A stretch of DNA of 64,000 nt, taken from positions 62,001 to 126,000 of the forward strand of contig NZ_JAJVKV010000014.1 in NCBI RefSeq assembly GCF_024198175.1. The letters are read 5' to 3'. The position numbers and the translations under genes are program-made. Position 1 is the stretch's first letter, and each line of letters starts with the position of its first letter. Under the pieces are notes generated by a model. That model did not search any database and was not told the origin of the DNA. It worked only from the letters and a program-made list of their open reading frames with translations. This document shows positions 34,626 to 42,930 of the stretch, one piece after another. Source of the stretch: Pyxidicoccus xibeiensis (GTDB lineage Bacteria > Myxococcota > Myxococcia > Myxococcales > Myxococcaceae).

Positions 34626-34672
34626 GAGACTCACGGTGGCCCGCGTGGCCACCCGAACCAGGGGAGGACCGC

Positions 34673-36097
34673 ATGGACGGCAAGCTGTTGATTGGTGGCG
34701 AGCTGGTGGCCGGCGAGGGCCCGGCGGAGGAAGTCCTCAATCCGGCCACGGGCGAGGTGCTGGCCCGCGTGCCCGAGGCGTCCCTGGCGCAAATCCAGGC
34801 CGCCGTGAAGGCCGCGGAGAAGGCCTTCCCCGGCTGGTCCCGCACGCCGCCCAAGGACCGCGCCACGGTGCTGCTGAAGCTGGCGGACGCGATTGAGGCG
34901 CAGGGCGCGGAGCTGGCCCGGCTGGAGTCGCTCAACTGCGGCAAGCCCTACGCGCTGGCGCTGGGGGACGAGATTCCGGCGGTGGCCGACGTGTTCCGCT
35001 TCTTCGCGGGCGCGGTGCGCACCATGCAGGGCGCGGTGGCCGGGGAGTATGCCGCCGGGTACACCAGCATGGTTCGGCGGGACGCGCTGGGCGTGGTGGC
35101 CTCCATCGCCCCTTGGAACTACCCGCTGATGATGGCCGCGTGGAAGCTGGGGCCCGCCCTGGCCGCCGGCAACACGGTGGTGCTCAAGCCCTCCGAGCAG
35201 ACGCCGCTCACCACGCTCAAGCTGGCGACGCTGATGGCCGGCCTCTTCCCGCCCGGCGTGGTGAACGTGGTGACGGGACGCGGCGAGTCCGTGGGCGCCC
35301 CGCTCATCCGCCAGCCGCAGGTGCGCATGGTGTCGCTGACGGGCGACGTGGCCACCGGGCAGAAAGTCCTCGAGGCGGCGGCCCAGGGCGTCAAGCGCAC
35401 CCACCTGGAGCTGGGCGGCAAGGCGCCGGTCATCGTCTTCGACGACGTGGACCTGGAGACGGTGGTGTCCGGCATCCGGACGTTCGGCTTCTACAACGCG
35501 GGGCAGGACTGCACCGCCGCGTGCCGCATCTACGCGGGCCCCCGCGTGTACGAGAAGCTGGTGGCGGACCTGTCCACCGCCGTGGCCTCGCTCAAGGTGG
35601 GCACGCAGGAGGCGCCGGGCGTGGAGATGGGCCCCCTCATCACCGAGAAGCAGCGCCAGCGCGTGGCGGGCTTCGTGGAGCGCGCCGCGGAGCTGAAGCA
35701 CGTGGAGGTGACGGTGGGCGGCAAGGCGCGCGGCACCCAGGGCTTCTTCTTCGAGCCCACCGTGGTGGCGGGCGCGCGGCAGGAGGACGAAATCGTCCGC
35801 CGCGAGGTGTTCGGCCCGGTGGTGTCGGTGACGCGCTTCGAGGACGACGAGCAGGCGATTGCCTGGGCGAATGACTCGGACTACGGCCTGGCCTCGTCGG
35901 TGTGGACGAAGGACATCTCCAAGGCGATGCGGGTGGCGGCGCAGCTCCAGTACGGCTGCACGTGGATCAACTCGCACTTCATGCTGGTGAGCGAGATGCC
36001 CCACGGCGGCGTGAAGCGCTCCGGCTACGGGAAGGACCTTTCCATGTATGCCCTGGAGGACTACACCGCCGTGCGCCACGTCATGGTGAAGTACTGA
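34673..36097 (+). CDS. patD: Gamma-aminobutyraldehyde dehydrogenase
   Basis: A 474-residue NAD-dependent aldehyde dehydrogenase. It resembles E. coli PatD (YdcW) from end to end: LLIGGELVAGEGPAEEVLNP at the N-terminus, SIAPWNYPLMMAAWKL, the Glu region HLELGGKAPVIVFDD, and the catalytic Cys in YNAGQDCTAACRIYA. It ends VSEMPHGGVKRSGYGKDLSM as PatD does. It converts 4-aminobutanal (from putrescine) to GABA. ATG 34673 has GGGGAGGA upstream; an open frame reaches back to potC but lacks such a site. Followed by gabT after 22 nt. Confidence 0.92.
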   Translation: MDGKLLIGGELVAGEGPAEEVLNPATGEVLARVPEASLAQIQAAVKAAEKAFPGWSRTPPKDRATVLLKLADAIEAQGAELARLESLNCGKPYALALGDEIPAVADVFRFFAGAVRTMQGAVAGEYAAGYTSMVRRDALGVVASIAPWNYPLMMAAWKLGPALAAGNTVVLKPSEQTPLTTLKLATLMAGLFPPGVVNVVTGRGESVGAPLIRQPQVRMVSLTGDVATGQKVLEAAAQGVKRTHLELGGKAPVIVFDDVDLETVVSGIRTFGFYNAGQDCTAACRIYAGPRVYEKLVADLSTAVASLKVGTQEAPGVEMGPLITEKQRQRVAGFVERAAELKHVEVTVGGKARGTQGFFFEPTVVAGARQEDEIVRREVFGPVVSVTRFEDDEQAIAWANDSDYGLASSVWTKDISKAMRVAAQLQYGCTWINSHFMLVSEMPHGGVKRSGYGKDLSMYALEDYTAVRHVMVKY

Positions 36098-36119
36098 GCG
36101 AGGCCTGGAGGGCACGCAC

Positions 36120-37394
36120 ATGAAGAAGGAGAACGCCGACCTGTTGCGCCGCAAGGAGGCCGCCACCCCGCGCGGCGTGGGGGTGATGGCCCCATTCTTC
36201 GTTGCGCGCGCGGAGAACAGCGAGCTGTGGGACGTGGAGGGCCGCCGGTTCATCGACTTCGCCGGAGGCATCGCCGTGCTGAACACCGGCCACCGCCACC
36301 CCCGTGTGGTAGAGGCCGTGCGGGCGCAGCTCGACGCGTTCACCCACACCGCGTACCAAATCGTTCCGTACGAGAGCTACATCTCGCTCGCCGAGCGGCT
36401 CAACGCGGTGACACCTGGGACGCACGCGAAGAAGACGACGTTCTTCTCCACGGGCGCGGAGGCGGTGGAGAACGCGGTGAAGATTGCCCGGGCAGCCACC
36501 GGGCGCACCGGCGTCATCGCCTTCAGCGGCGCCTTCCACGGGCGGACGATGATGGGCATGGCGCTCACCGGGAAGGTGGTGCCGTACAAGGCGGGCTTCG
36601 GCCCGTTCCCCGGCGAGGTCTTCCACGTGCCGTTCCCGGTACCCCTGCACGGGGTGAGCGTGGCGGACTCGCTGAAGGCGCTGCAGGTCCTGTTCAAGGC
36701 GGACATCGAGCCCAAGCGCGTGGCCGCCATCATCATCGAGCCCGTGCAGGGCGAGGGCGGCTTCTACGTGGCGCCGCCGGAGCTGATGCAGGGGCTGCGC
36801 AAGGTGTGTGACGAGCACGGCATCCTGCTCATCGCGGATGAAATCCAGACGGGCTTCGGACGGACGGGGAAGTGGTTCGCCATGGACCACTACGGCCTGG
36901 CACCGGACCTGATGACGATGGCCAAGTCGCTGGCGGGTGGCTTTCCGTTGTCGGCCCTGACGGGCCGGGCGGAGGTGATGGACGCGCCCGCGCCGGGCGG
37001 GCTGGGCGGGACGTACGCGGGCAGCCCCATGGCCATCGCCGCCGCGCATGCGGTGCTGGATGTGATGGAGGAGGAGAAGCTGGTGGAGCGGGGCAACCGC
37101 CTGGGCGGCGAGCTGCGCGACAGGCTGCTGGCGGTGAAGGCGAAGGTGCCCCAGATGGCGGAGGTGCGCGGGCTGGGGGCCATGCTGGCGGTGGAGTTCT
37201 GCCAGCCGGGGGGCCACACGCCGGACCCGGAGTTCACGCAGCGGGTACGGGCGCGGGCCATGGAGCGCGGGCTCATCCTGCTCACCTGCGGCGTGTATGC
37301 GAACGTCATCCGCTTCCTGTTCCCGCTGACGATTCCGGAGGCGCAGTTCGCCGAGGCGCTGGGCATCATCGAGGGGGCGCTGACGGGCACGTGA
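36120..37394 (+). CDS. gabT: 4-aminobutyrate aminotransferase
   Basis: A 424-residue class III PLP aminotransferase. The PLP Lys is in MTMAKSLAGGFPLSAL (about residue 270); IADEIQTGFGRTGKWFAMDH holds the cofactor Asp region; FFSTGAEAVENAVKIARAAT binds the phosphate. It aligns with GabT throughout and converts GABA plus 2-oxoglutarate to succinate semialdehyde plus glutamate. GGAGGG precedes the ATG by 8 nt. Last gene of the pot-pat-gab cluster, closed by a hairpin. Class III enzymes can also act on other omega-amines, so a second role on putrescine is possible. Confidence 0.92.
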   Translation: MKKENADLLRRKEAATPRGVGVMAPFFVARAENSELWDVEGRRFIDFAGGIAVLNTGHRHPRVVEAVRAQLDAFTHTAYQIVPYESYISLAERLNAVTPGTHAKKTTFFSTGAEAVENAVKIARAATGRTGVIAFSGAFHGRTMMGMALTGKVVPYKAGFGPFPGEVFHVPFPVPLHGVSVADSLKALQVLFKADIEPKRVAAIIIEPVQGEGGFYVAPPELMQGLRKVCDEHGILLIADEIQTGFGRTGKWFAMDHYGLAPDLMTMAKSLAGGFPLSALTGRAEVMDAPAPGGLGGTYAGSPMAIAAAHAVLDVMEEEKLVERGNRLGGELRDRLLAVKAKVPQMAEVRGLGAMLAVEFCQPGGHTPDPEFTQRVRARAMERGLILLTCGVYANVIRFLFPLTIPEAQFAEALGIIEGALTGT

Positions 37395-37403
37395 GTCCGG
37401 CGC

Positions 37404-37429
37404 CGCCCCGCTTCGAGTGGAGCGGGGCG
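37404..37429 (+). terminator. Hairpin terminator after gabT
   Basis: A 9-bp stem CGCCCCGCT-type (strict arms GCCCCGCT/AGCGGGGC plus one closing pair) with an 8-nt loop, 10 nt after the gabT stop. It ends the polyamine operon before the toxin-like module. Confidence 0.6.
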
Positions 37430-37466
37430 TGTCAGGCCGCCGGTGTCCCAGTATCAGGAGCTGCTC

Positions 37467-38282
37467 ATGCCGCCACGGTGCTCAGTGTTGTTGCTCACGG
37501 TCTGTGCACTGCTTTTGGCGTCGTGCGCAGGGACTCCGGACCGAGGAAGGGCGGGTCGGTACGCGCTCGACTCGGTGACGGCGAAGTGCAGGCAGCGCCC
37601 GGAGCTCTGCGCGGAGCTGGCGCGCGAGGGGGCAGTTGCACGTGGGGGGCGTACAGCAGAGGCCGTGGCCTCGGCCACCAGGGCCGGAATTGGCGCCCTG
37701 CGTGTGCTGGATGCTGCGACCGACGTGCTCGTCCGGCAGGAGCTGGTGGCGTGCGCCGAGCATGCGCGGTCGCAGGTGCTCATCGACCATATGGATGGAA
37801 AGTCCCCGACACCCGCTCAGTGCAATGAGGTGGTGCACGACGAGAAGTCGGACAGACGCATCTCCCGCGCGATGCTTCTCGGGTGCCTCATGCACGAGGT
37901 GGCATTGGCCTGTGTCGGGGAGAGACTCGGAAAGCGGCTCCCTGGCCGCTTCAGCCTGGAACAGCGCTACCGTTATGACCGACAGTCAAGAAGCTTGACG
38001 GTGATGAGCAAGGAGGAGGTCCGTTCCCTGCTTAGACTGAGATGCGGCGAGGAGTTGAGGGGCACGCTCGTGCCGGACGTCGTCATCCACTCCGGAGACC
38101 CGCTTGAGGTCCTGGCTGTCTATGACTTCAAGTTCCCCTGCGTGAGCACCGGTAAGGTACCGAGTTGGAGAGAATACGAGATAGGGCATCCCTACCAGAG
38201 AAAGACTCAAGCAGATCTCTACCAGGAAGCCTTTGGCGTGATACCTCATCGCGTGACTCCAAGAATCGGAGTGACTGAATGA
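37467..38282 (+). CDS. Lipoprotein with PD-(D/E)xK nuclease-like C-terminus (putative toxin)
   Basis: A 271-residue lipoprotein: signal PPRCSVLLLTVCALLLASCA, lipobox LASC, +2 residue Ala, so outer-membrane sorting is expected. The middle has scattered Cys and amphipathic helices. The C-terminal domain contains PDVVIH (Asp204), then YDFK (Asp220, Lys222), then KTQADLYQEAFG, the order and spacing of a PD-(D/E)xK/VRR-Nuc-type nuclease. It overlaps by 4 nt a DUF3396 immunity gene. DUF3396 proteins are known immunity proteins of VRR-Nuc T6SS effectors; lipoprotein toxins (SitA) spread by outer-membrane exchange in Myxococcus. Toxicity is inferred. ATG 37467 has AGGAG 7 nt upstream. Codon use is less GC-rich than in neighbouring genes. 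Confidence 0.6.
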   Translation: MPPRCSVLLLTVCALLLASCAGTPDRGRAGRYALDSVTAKCRQRPELCAELAREGAVARGGRTAEAVASATRAGIGALRVLDAATDVLVRQELVACAEHARSQVLIDHMDGKSPTPAQCNEVVHDEKSDRRISRAMLLGCLMHEVALACVGERLGKRLPGRFSLEQRYRYDRQSRSLTVMSKEEVRSLLRLRCGEELRGTLVPDVVIHSGDPLEVLAVYDFKFPCVSTGKVPSWREYEIGHPYQRKTQADLYQEAFGVIPHRVTPRIGVTE

Positions 38283-39187
38283 GCGCAAGGTACCCGCAGG
38301 TGCGCCTCCGAGCCGAGAGCGGGTTCACACCGGCGCGGGAGGCAATACAGATTTGCTTCTATGTCCGCCGTCCCCATTCCGAAGTCTCACAGGACGTCTT
38401 GCGCGCGCTGGACGTGTTTCAGGCTGCGATTGCTCCGAAGGCGTTGAGCCATTACGCGGACTATGAAGGTGAGTGGCAGGAACTCGATGAGGCGGGGTGG
38501 CAGTTCGCCCGTACGAAGCTGCTTGGAAGACCATTCGGGCGGCTCCATCTCATTGGCTCTACGAGTGCCGACCGCTTCGACTTCGATTACTGCGGTTTGC
38601 TCACCCATGATTCTTCTCTCCACGACGCCTGGGAGGATCCGGTGTGCGCCGTCTCATTCCAGCTCACCACCGAATACCTGAAGGAACATGGCCCCGACCG
38701 GGTCCGAGCCCTCGCGCTTCAGCTGGCCGAACTGTTTCCCCTGTCCTCGGGACACGCGGGGCTGGCCCTCTGCGGTGACCTCGACCTCATTGGCGTGATG
38801 AGCGCGCTCCGGAAATACTGTTTCCGGTATCCAGGGCTGGACATCGTGGACATCGGGTACCTGGCCTATCGCATCGGGTCGAAAGTCCATGGCCCCGCCT
38901 GGCTGAACTTCCTCGGACGCCCCGCGCTCGATGGGCTCGGTGGTGTCGCCGGGCTGCGAAGCAGGCTGCATTCACCCGGCACCACCGTCGACGAGCTACC
39001 GGATGGCCGCGCCGTCATCACGCTGGGACCCGAGCCCGACGCGGGAGACAACGAGCAGGGCAACGTGCTCCCCGCCTATCGCGAGCTGGCGCGTGTCCTG
39101 GAGCCCTGGCTCTACCTGAGGGAGGGCCACATGCTCGACTTCACCCCCGAGGAAGCCCACGCCTGGAGGCGCCGCTTCCTCGACTGA
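38279..39187 (+). CDS. DUF3396 (TsiV-type) immunity protein
   Basis: A 302-residue cytoplasmic-looking protein of the DUF3396/'type VI immunity' family. Typical stretches are ICFYVRRPHSEVSQDVLRAL, LSSGHAGLALCGD, YCFRYPGLDIVDIGYLAYRI and GPAWLNFLGRPALDGLGGVA, ending in ELARVLEPWLYLREG and EEAHAWRRRFLD. Members in Salmonella protect against VRR-Nuc effectors. Myxobacterial genomes carry several such genes. The start codon overlaps the toxin-like gene's stop (ATGA), which ties immunity to toxin synthesis. The first half is unusually AT-rich for this window, a sign of transfer. Confidence 0.78.
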   Translation: MSARYPQVRLRAESGFTPAREAIQICFYVRRPHSEVSQDVLRALDVFQAAIAPKALSHYADYEGEWQELDEAGWQFARTKLLGRPFGRLHLIGSTSADRFDFDYCGLLTHDSSLHDAWEDPVCAVSFQLTTEYLKEHGPDRVRALALQLAELFPLSSGHAGLALCGDLDLIGVMSALRKYCFRYPGLDIVDIGYLAYRIGSKVHGPAWLNFLGRPALDGLGGVAGLRSRLHSPGTTVDELPDGRAVITLGPEPDAGDNEQGNVLPAYRELARVLEPWLYLREGHMLDFTPEEAHAWRRRFLD

Positions 39188-39199
39188 ATACGCCTCGCG

Positions 39200-39439
39200 C
39201 TACTCCAGCGGCTCCTCCACCGGCACGCGGTAGCACACCCGCGTCTCTCCACAGGAGTGCGGGTGCACCAGGTCGTCGTCGGGGCCCACGCACTCGCCCG
39301 TGGCGACGCACCAGAACGTGGCCGTGTTGACGAAGCCCGACTCCCAGTCCACCGCCGCGTCGTACAGGACGCCCGGCGTTCCCTTCGAACGCAGGCGCCG
39401 GCAGACGGGCGGTGGCTTCGGCTCGGTACCTGAATCCAT
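39200..39439 (-). CDS. Small Cys-containing protein at the end of the molybdoenzyme operon
   Basis: A 79-residue protein with four Cys in its second half plus one near the N-terminus (VCRRLRS, then WCVATGECVGPDD, HSCGETRVCYRV). No signal peptide or known domain. It starts 8 nt after the stop of the FAD-subunit gene with GAGGAG 5 nt upstream of ATG, which argues that it is translated. The Cys spacing could hold a metal or disulfides. A role with the aldehyde oxidoreductase is suggested by position only. Confidence 0.6.
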   Translation of the reverse strand: MDSGTEPKPPPVCRRLRSKGTPGVLYDAAVDWESGFVNTATFWCVATGECVGPDDDLVHPHSCGETRVCYRVPVEEPLE

Positions 39440-39447
39440 CCGGCTCC

Positions 39448-40437
39448 TCAGGCCCCCGCAGCGGCGAGCAGCGTCCGTCGAACCACCGCCTCCAGCACCG
39501 GCACCTTGTAGGCGTTCTTCGACATTGGCGTCGCTCCAGCCACCGCCGCCTTCGCCGCCTGCCGTGCCAGGTCCTCGGTGAGCGGCTTGCCCACCAGGAG
39601 CTGCTCCGCCGCCGTCGCGCGCCTCGGCGTGGGCGCCACCCAGCCCATGGCGATGGACGCCTGGCGCACCGTCTTCCCCTCCAGCCGCAGCACCACCGCC
39701 ACGTCGCAGATGGGCCAGTCGTAGCTCTCCCGCTCGCCCTGCTTGTGGTACGCCGCCTTCGTGCCCGCTCCCGGCGCGGGGATTCGCACTCGCGTCAGGA
39801 CTTCATCGGGCGCGATGACCGTGTCCCGCGGGCGCTTCATGTCCGGCGGCAGCAGGAACTCCGCCACCGGCACCACCCGCGTCTTGCCTCCCGGCCCCGT
39901 CAGCTCAACCGTCGCGCCGTACGCCACCAGCGCCGTGGCCGGCGTCGACGCGTGCACCAGCGCCGTGCGCTGGTTGTCGAAGATGGCGTGGTACTGGTTC
40001 TCCCCGTCACGCACCCGCGCCGCGTCATCGCCGCCGGCCTGATGGAAGAAGTCACTCCGGAAGTACCAGCAGCGGGGCCGCTGGAGCAGGTTGCCGCCCA
40101 TCGTGGCCGCGTTGCGGACCTGCGGCGTCGCCGCGTGCTCGGCCGCGTCCGCCAGCGCCACGTAGTTGCGCCGCAGCTCCGGCTCCCGGGAGATGCGCGC
40201 CAGCGTCACCAGGGCCCCCAGCTCCAGGCCCTGCTTGCCGTCGTAGCGCACCCCGTCCAGCCCCTTGATGGTCTTCAGATTCACCAGCCGGGCCGGCGAC
40301 ACCACGCCATTCTTCATCAGGTCCAGCAGGTCCATCCCGCCGGCCTTCGCCATGACGGGCTTGCGCTCGCTGCTCTCGCCCAGCAGCGAGGCGGCCTGCT
40401 CCACGGACTCCGCATCTACCCACTCGAAGGTCTGCAT
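39448..40437 (-). CDS. Molybdenum aldehyde oxidoreductase, FAD-binding subunit (PaoB/XdhB-like)
   Basis: A 329-residue CO-dehydrogenase-flavoprotein-fold subunit that passes electrons from the iron-sulfur subunit to FAD. FAD-binding motifs are MAKAGGMDLLDLMKNG and ATPQVRNAATMGGNLLQRPR. In E. coli PaoB the segment after QRxRCWYF carries extra Cys for a [4Fe-4S] cluster; here only the first Cys (RCWYF) remains and the rest reads FHQAGGDDAARVRDGENQYH, so that cluster is probably absent. Middle gene order is 2Fe-2S, Mo, FAD, then a small protein. Its start is 18 nt after the Mo-subunit stop. Confidence 0.9.
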   Translation of the reverse strand: MQTFEWVDAESVEQAASLLGESSERKPVMAKAGGMDLLDLMKNGVVSPARLVNLKTIKGLDGVRYDGKQGLELGALVTLARISREPELRRNYVALADAAEHAATPQVRNAATMGGNLLQRPRCWYFRSDFFHQAGGDDAARVRDGENQYHAIFDNQRTALVHASTPATALVAYGATVELTGPGGKTRVVPVAEFLLPPDMKRPRDTVIAPDEVLTRVRIPAPGAGTKAAYHKQGERESYDWPICDVAVVLRLEGKTVRQASIAMGWVAPTPRRATAAEQLLVGKPLTEDLARQAAKAAVAGATPMSKNAYKVPVLEAVVRRTLLAAAGA

Positions 40438-40455
40438 GAATCCTCTCCGTCCGGC

Positions 40456-42930
40456 TCAGGCCCGCAGCGCCGCGAGCACGTTGGCGGGCGTCATCGGCAG
40501 CGTGCGGATGCGCTTGCCCGTCGCGTTGTAGAAGGCATTGGCCACCGCCGCCGCCGTCGCCACGTTGGCGGGCTCGGCGACGCCGCGCGCATCCGTCGAC
40601 GTCTGCGCGCCCAGTTGCTCCAACAGGATGACCTCGATGTTCGGCACCTCGCGCGAGCCCACAATCTTGTACTGGTCCACGTTGGCGTTGAGCTGGTGCC
40701 CGCTGGCCGCGTCCAGGTGCCGCTCCTCGTAGAGCGCGTAGCTCATCCCCTGAATCACGCCGCCGTAGATTTGACTCTCCGTCAGCTTGGGGTTGATGGG
40801 GCGCCCACAGTCGTGCACCGCGACCACCCGCTCCACCCTGACGATGCCCGTCTCCGTGTCGACCGCGACTTCGGCGAACTGCACGCCGCCGATGCCGTGC
40901 TTGCTGATGGCCACCTCCGGCGTCACCATCGCGTACCCCTCGTAGTCGTCGCGGCGCTCGGCCCGGTGGGACAGCTCCGTCACCCCGGCCTTCTTCACGG
41001 CGTCCTTGAAGGCAAGCGCCGTGTTGGGCCGGCCCTTCACCATCACCTTGCCGTCGACGAAGACGATGTCGTCCGCCTTCGCCTCGAAGTGCGGCGCCAG
41101 CCGCGAGGCCAAATCACGGGCGCAGCGATACGCGGCATTGCGGGCCGCCGGCGTCAGCGAGCTGGTGACCTTGCTGCCGCCGGAGGACGGCCCCATCGGA
41201 TAGCGCGAGTCACCGACATGGGCGCCAATCTGCTCGGGACGCAGGCCGAACTCCTCCGCCACCACCTGCGCGAAGATGGTCCGCGTCCCGGTGCCGATGT
41301 CCTGCGTGGCGTTGAAGGCCTCCACCGAGCCGTCGCCCGTCAGCCGCACCTCCACCGCCGTGTTGCGGTGGACGAGGTAGAGCCACTGCGACTGCGCGAA
41401 GCCCATGCCCCGCTTGATGGGGCCCTTGTCCGAGCCCGCGGGCCGGCGCTTGCTCCAGCCGAACCGGTCCGCGCCCACCTTGCGCTCGTGTGCCCGGGCC
41501 AGCGAGTCGTCCGTGCCGGAGATGTCCAGCTTCGCGCGCAGCGCCACCGGGTCCAGCTTGAGCTGCTCCGCCACCTCGTCGATGGCCTGCTCGAGGCCGA
41601 AGATGCCCTGGGCCTGTCCCGGCGCCCGGAAGGCGGCGCAGGGCCCGGCGTTGGTGAAGACGTCGTACTGCTCCACCTTCACGTTGGGACAGTCGTAGAG
41701 CGTGGCGTGGGCGAAGCCGACGCCCGCGCCTCCGGCCACGCCGCCGCTGCCATGGGCCTGGAGCTGCAGCGCCACCAGCGAGCCGTCGCGCTTCGCGCCA
41801 ATCTTCAGCTTCTGGATGCTGTTGGGCCGGTTGCCGCCGGACACGTGCTCCTCGCGGCGGTCCAGAATCATCCGCACCGGCGCATGCGCCTTGCGCGACA
41901 GGTGGATGGCCAGCAGGCCGAAGTTGCCGATGCCGTACTTCGCGCCGAAGCCGCCGCCCGTGAAGTCGCTGATGACGCGGACCCGGTTCTTCGGCAAATC
42001 GAAGTGCTCGGCGGCCTCGTCGCGCACGCTGCCCACGTGCTGGGTGGAGGCGTAGAGGGTGAGCAGGTCGTCCCGCCAGTCCGCCACCAGGCCATGCGGC
42101 TCCATGGGCACGTGCGTCTGCACCTGCGTCCGGTACTCCGCCTCCACCACCACGTCGGACTCGCGGAAGCCCTTCTCCACGTCGCCGCGCGGGCCCATGC
42201 CTCGCGGCCGGGTGTCGGGGCCGCGCACGTTGCCCTTCTGCGGCAGGCCCGGGGGCGCGCCGCCGCCGCCCGCCGTCGCGGGCTGCTCGGTGGGGCCGGG
42301 GAAGACGATGGGCGCGCCCTCCTTCATGGCCTCTTCGATGCGGGTGACGTGGGGCAGGCGCTCGTACTCCACCTTGATGAGCCGGACCGCGGCCTCGGCG
42401 GCGCGTTGCGAGTCCGCGGCGATTCCGGCGATGGGCTGGCCCGCGTAGCGGATGGTGGGGTAGCGGTTGCCCTGCTCGGCCTTCGGGTCCCTCAGCCGCG
42501 CGGTGGCCAGCAGCTTCTCCATGACGTGGATGGCGCGCACGCCCGGGTAGCGCTCGGCCGCCGACGTGTCGATGGACTTGATGCGCGCGTGCGGGTACGG
42601 CGACACCAGCCGCGCGCCCCAGAGCATTCCCGGAAGCTGCACGTCGAACGTGTAGCGGGCCCGGCCCGTCACCTTCTCCACGCCGTCCAGCCGGGAGATG
42701 GGCTTGCCAATCGACTTCAGCTTCGCGTTCTCCGGGAGGGGAGGGGGCTCATCCTCGGGGACGCGGCGGGTGACCTCCTTCATGCCCGCGCCGACGATGC
42801 CGTACTGCATCGTCTGCTGCCTCGCGGGGCCGGGGTTGGGAGGCGGCGGCTTCTGGGGGCCCGAGGCCTTCGGGCTCTCCGCCGACTTGGTGGGGCCCTG
42901 GGTGCCGGTGGTGTCCTTGACGTCTTGCAT
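40456..42930 (-). CDS. Molybdenum aldehyde oxidoreductase, Mo-cofactor subunit (PaoC-like)
   Basis: An 824-residue xanthine oxidase-family catalytic subunit. It has an aldehyde oxidase a/b hammerhead domain (about residues 75-200: ISRLDGVEKVTGRARYTFDV) and a Mo-binding region (GGGFGAKYGIGNFGLLAIHL, then CAAFRAPGQAQGIFGLEQAI). DIGTGTRTIFAQVVAEEFGL binds the pterin, and the catalytic Glu786 is in GVAEPANVATAAA. An N-terminal Pro/Gly-rich stretch of about 60 residues is unusual. The start ATG 42930 overlaps the stop of the 2Fe-2S gene (TGATG), as in coupled operons. It oxidises aldehydes or N-heterocycles; export is presumably with the Tat-bearing small subunit. No PaoD/XdhC maturase gene is in the window. 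Confidence 0.9.
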   Translation of the reverse strand: MQDVKDTTGTQGPTKSAESPKASGPQKPPPPNPGPARQQTMQYGIVGAGMKEVTRRVPEDEPPPLPENAKLKSIGKPISRLDGVEKVTGRARYTFDVQLPGMLWGARLVSPYPHARIKSIDTSAAERYPGVRAIHVMEKLLATARLRDPKAEQGNRYPTIRYAGQPIAGIAADSQRAAEAAVRLIKVEYERLPHVTRIEEAMKEGAPIVFPGPTEQPATAGGGGAPPGLPQKGNVRGPDTRPRGMGPRGDVEKGFRESDVVVEAEYRTQVQTHVPMEPHGLVADWRDDLLTLYASTQHVGSVRDEAAEHFDLPKNRVRVISDFTGGGFGAKYGIGNFGLLAIHLSRKAHAPVRMILDRREEHVSGGNRPNSIQKLKIGAKRDGSLVALQLQAHGSGGVAGGAGVGFAHATLYDCPNVKVEQYDVFTNAGPCAAFRAPGQAQGIFGLEQAIDEVAEQLKLDPVALRAKLDISGTDDSLARAHERKVGADRFGWSKRRPAGSDKGPIKRGMGFAQSQWLYLVHRNTAVEVRLTGDGSVEAFNATQDIGTGTRTIFAQVVAEEFGLRPEQIGAHVGDSRYPMGPSSGGSKVTSSLTPAARNAAYRCARDLASRLAPHFEAKADDIVFVDGKVMVKGRPNTALAFKDAVKKAGVTELSHRAERRDDYEGYAMVTPEVAISKHGIGGVQFAEVAVDTETGIVRVERVVAVHDCGRPINPKLTESQIYGGVIQGMSYALYEERHLDAASGHQLNANVDQYKIVGSREVPNIEVILLEQLGAQTSTDARGVAEPANVATAAAVANAFYNATGKRIRTLPMTPANVLAALRA

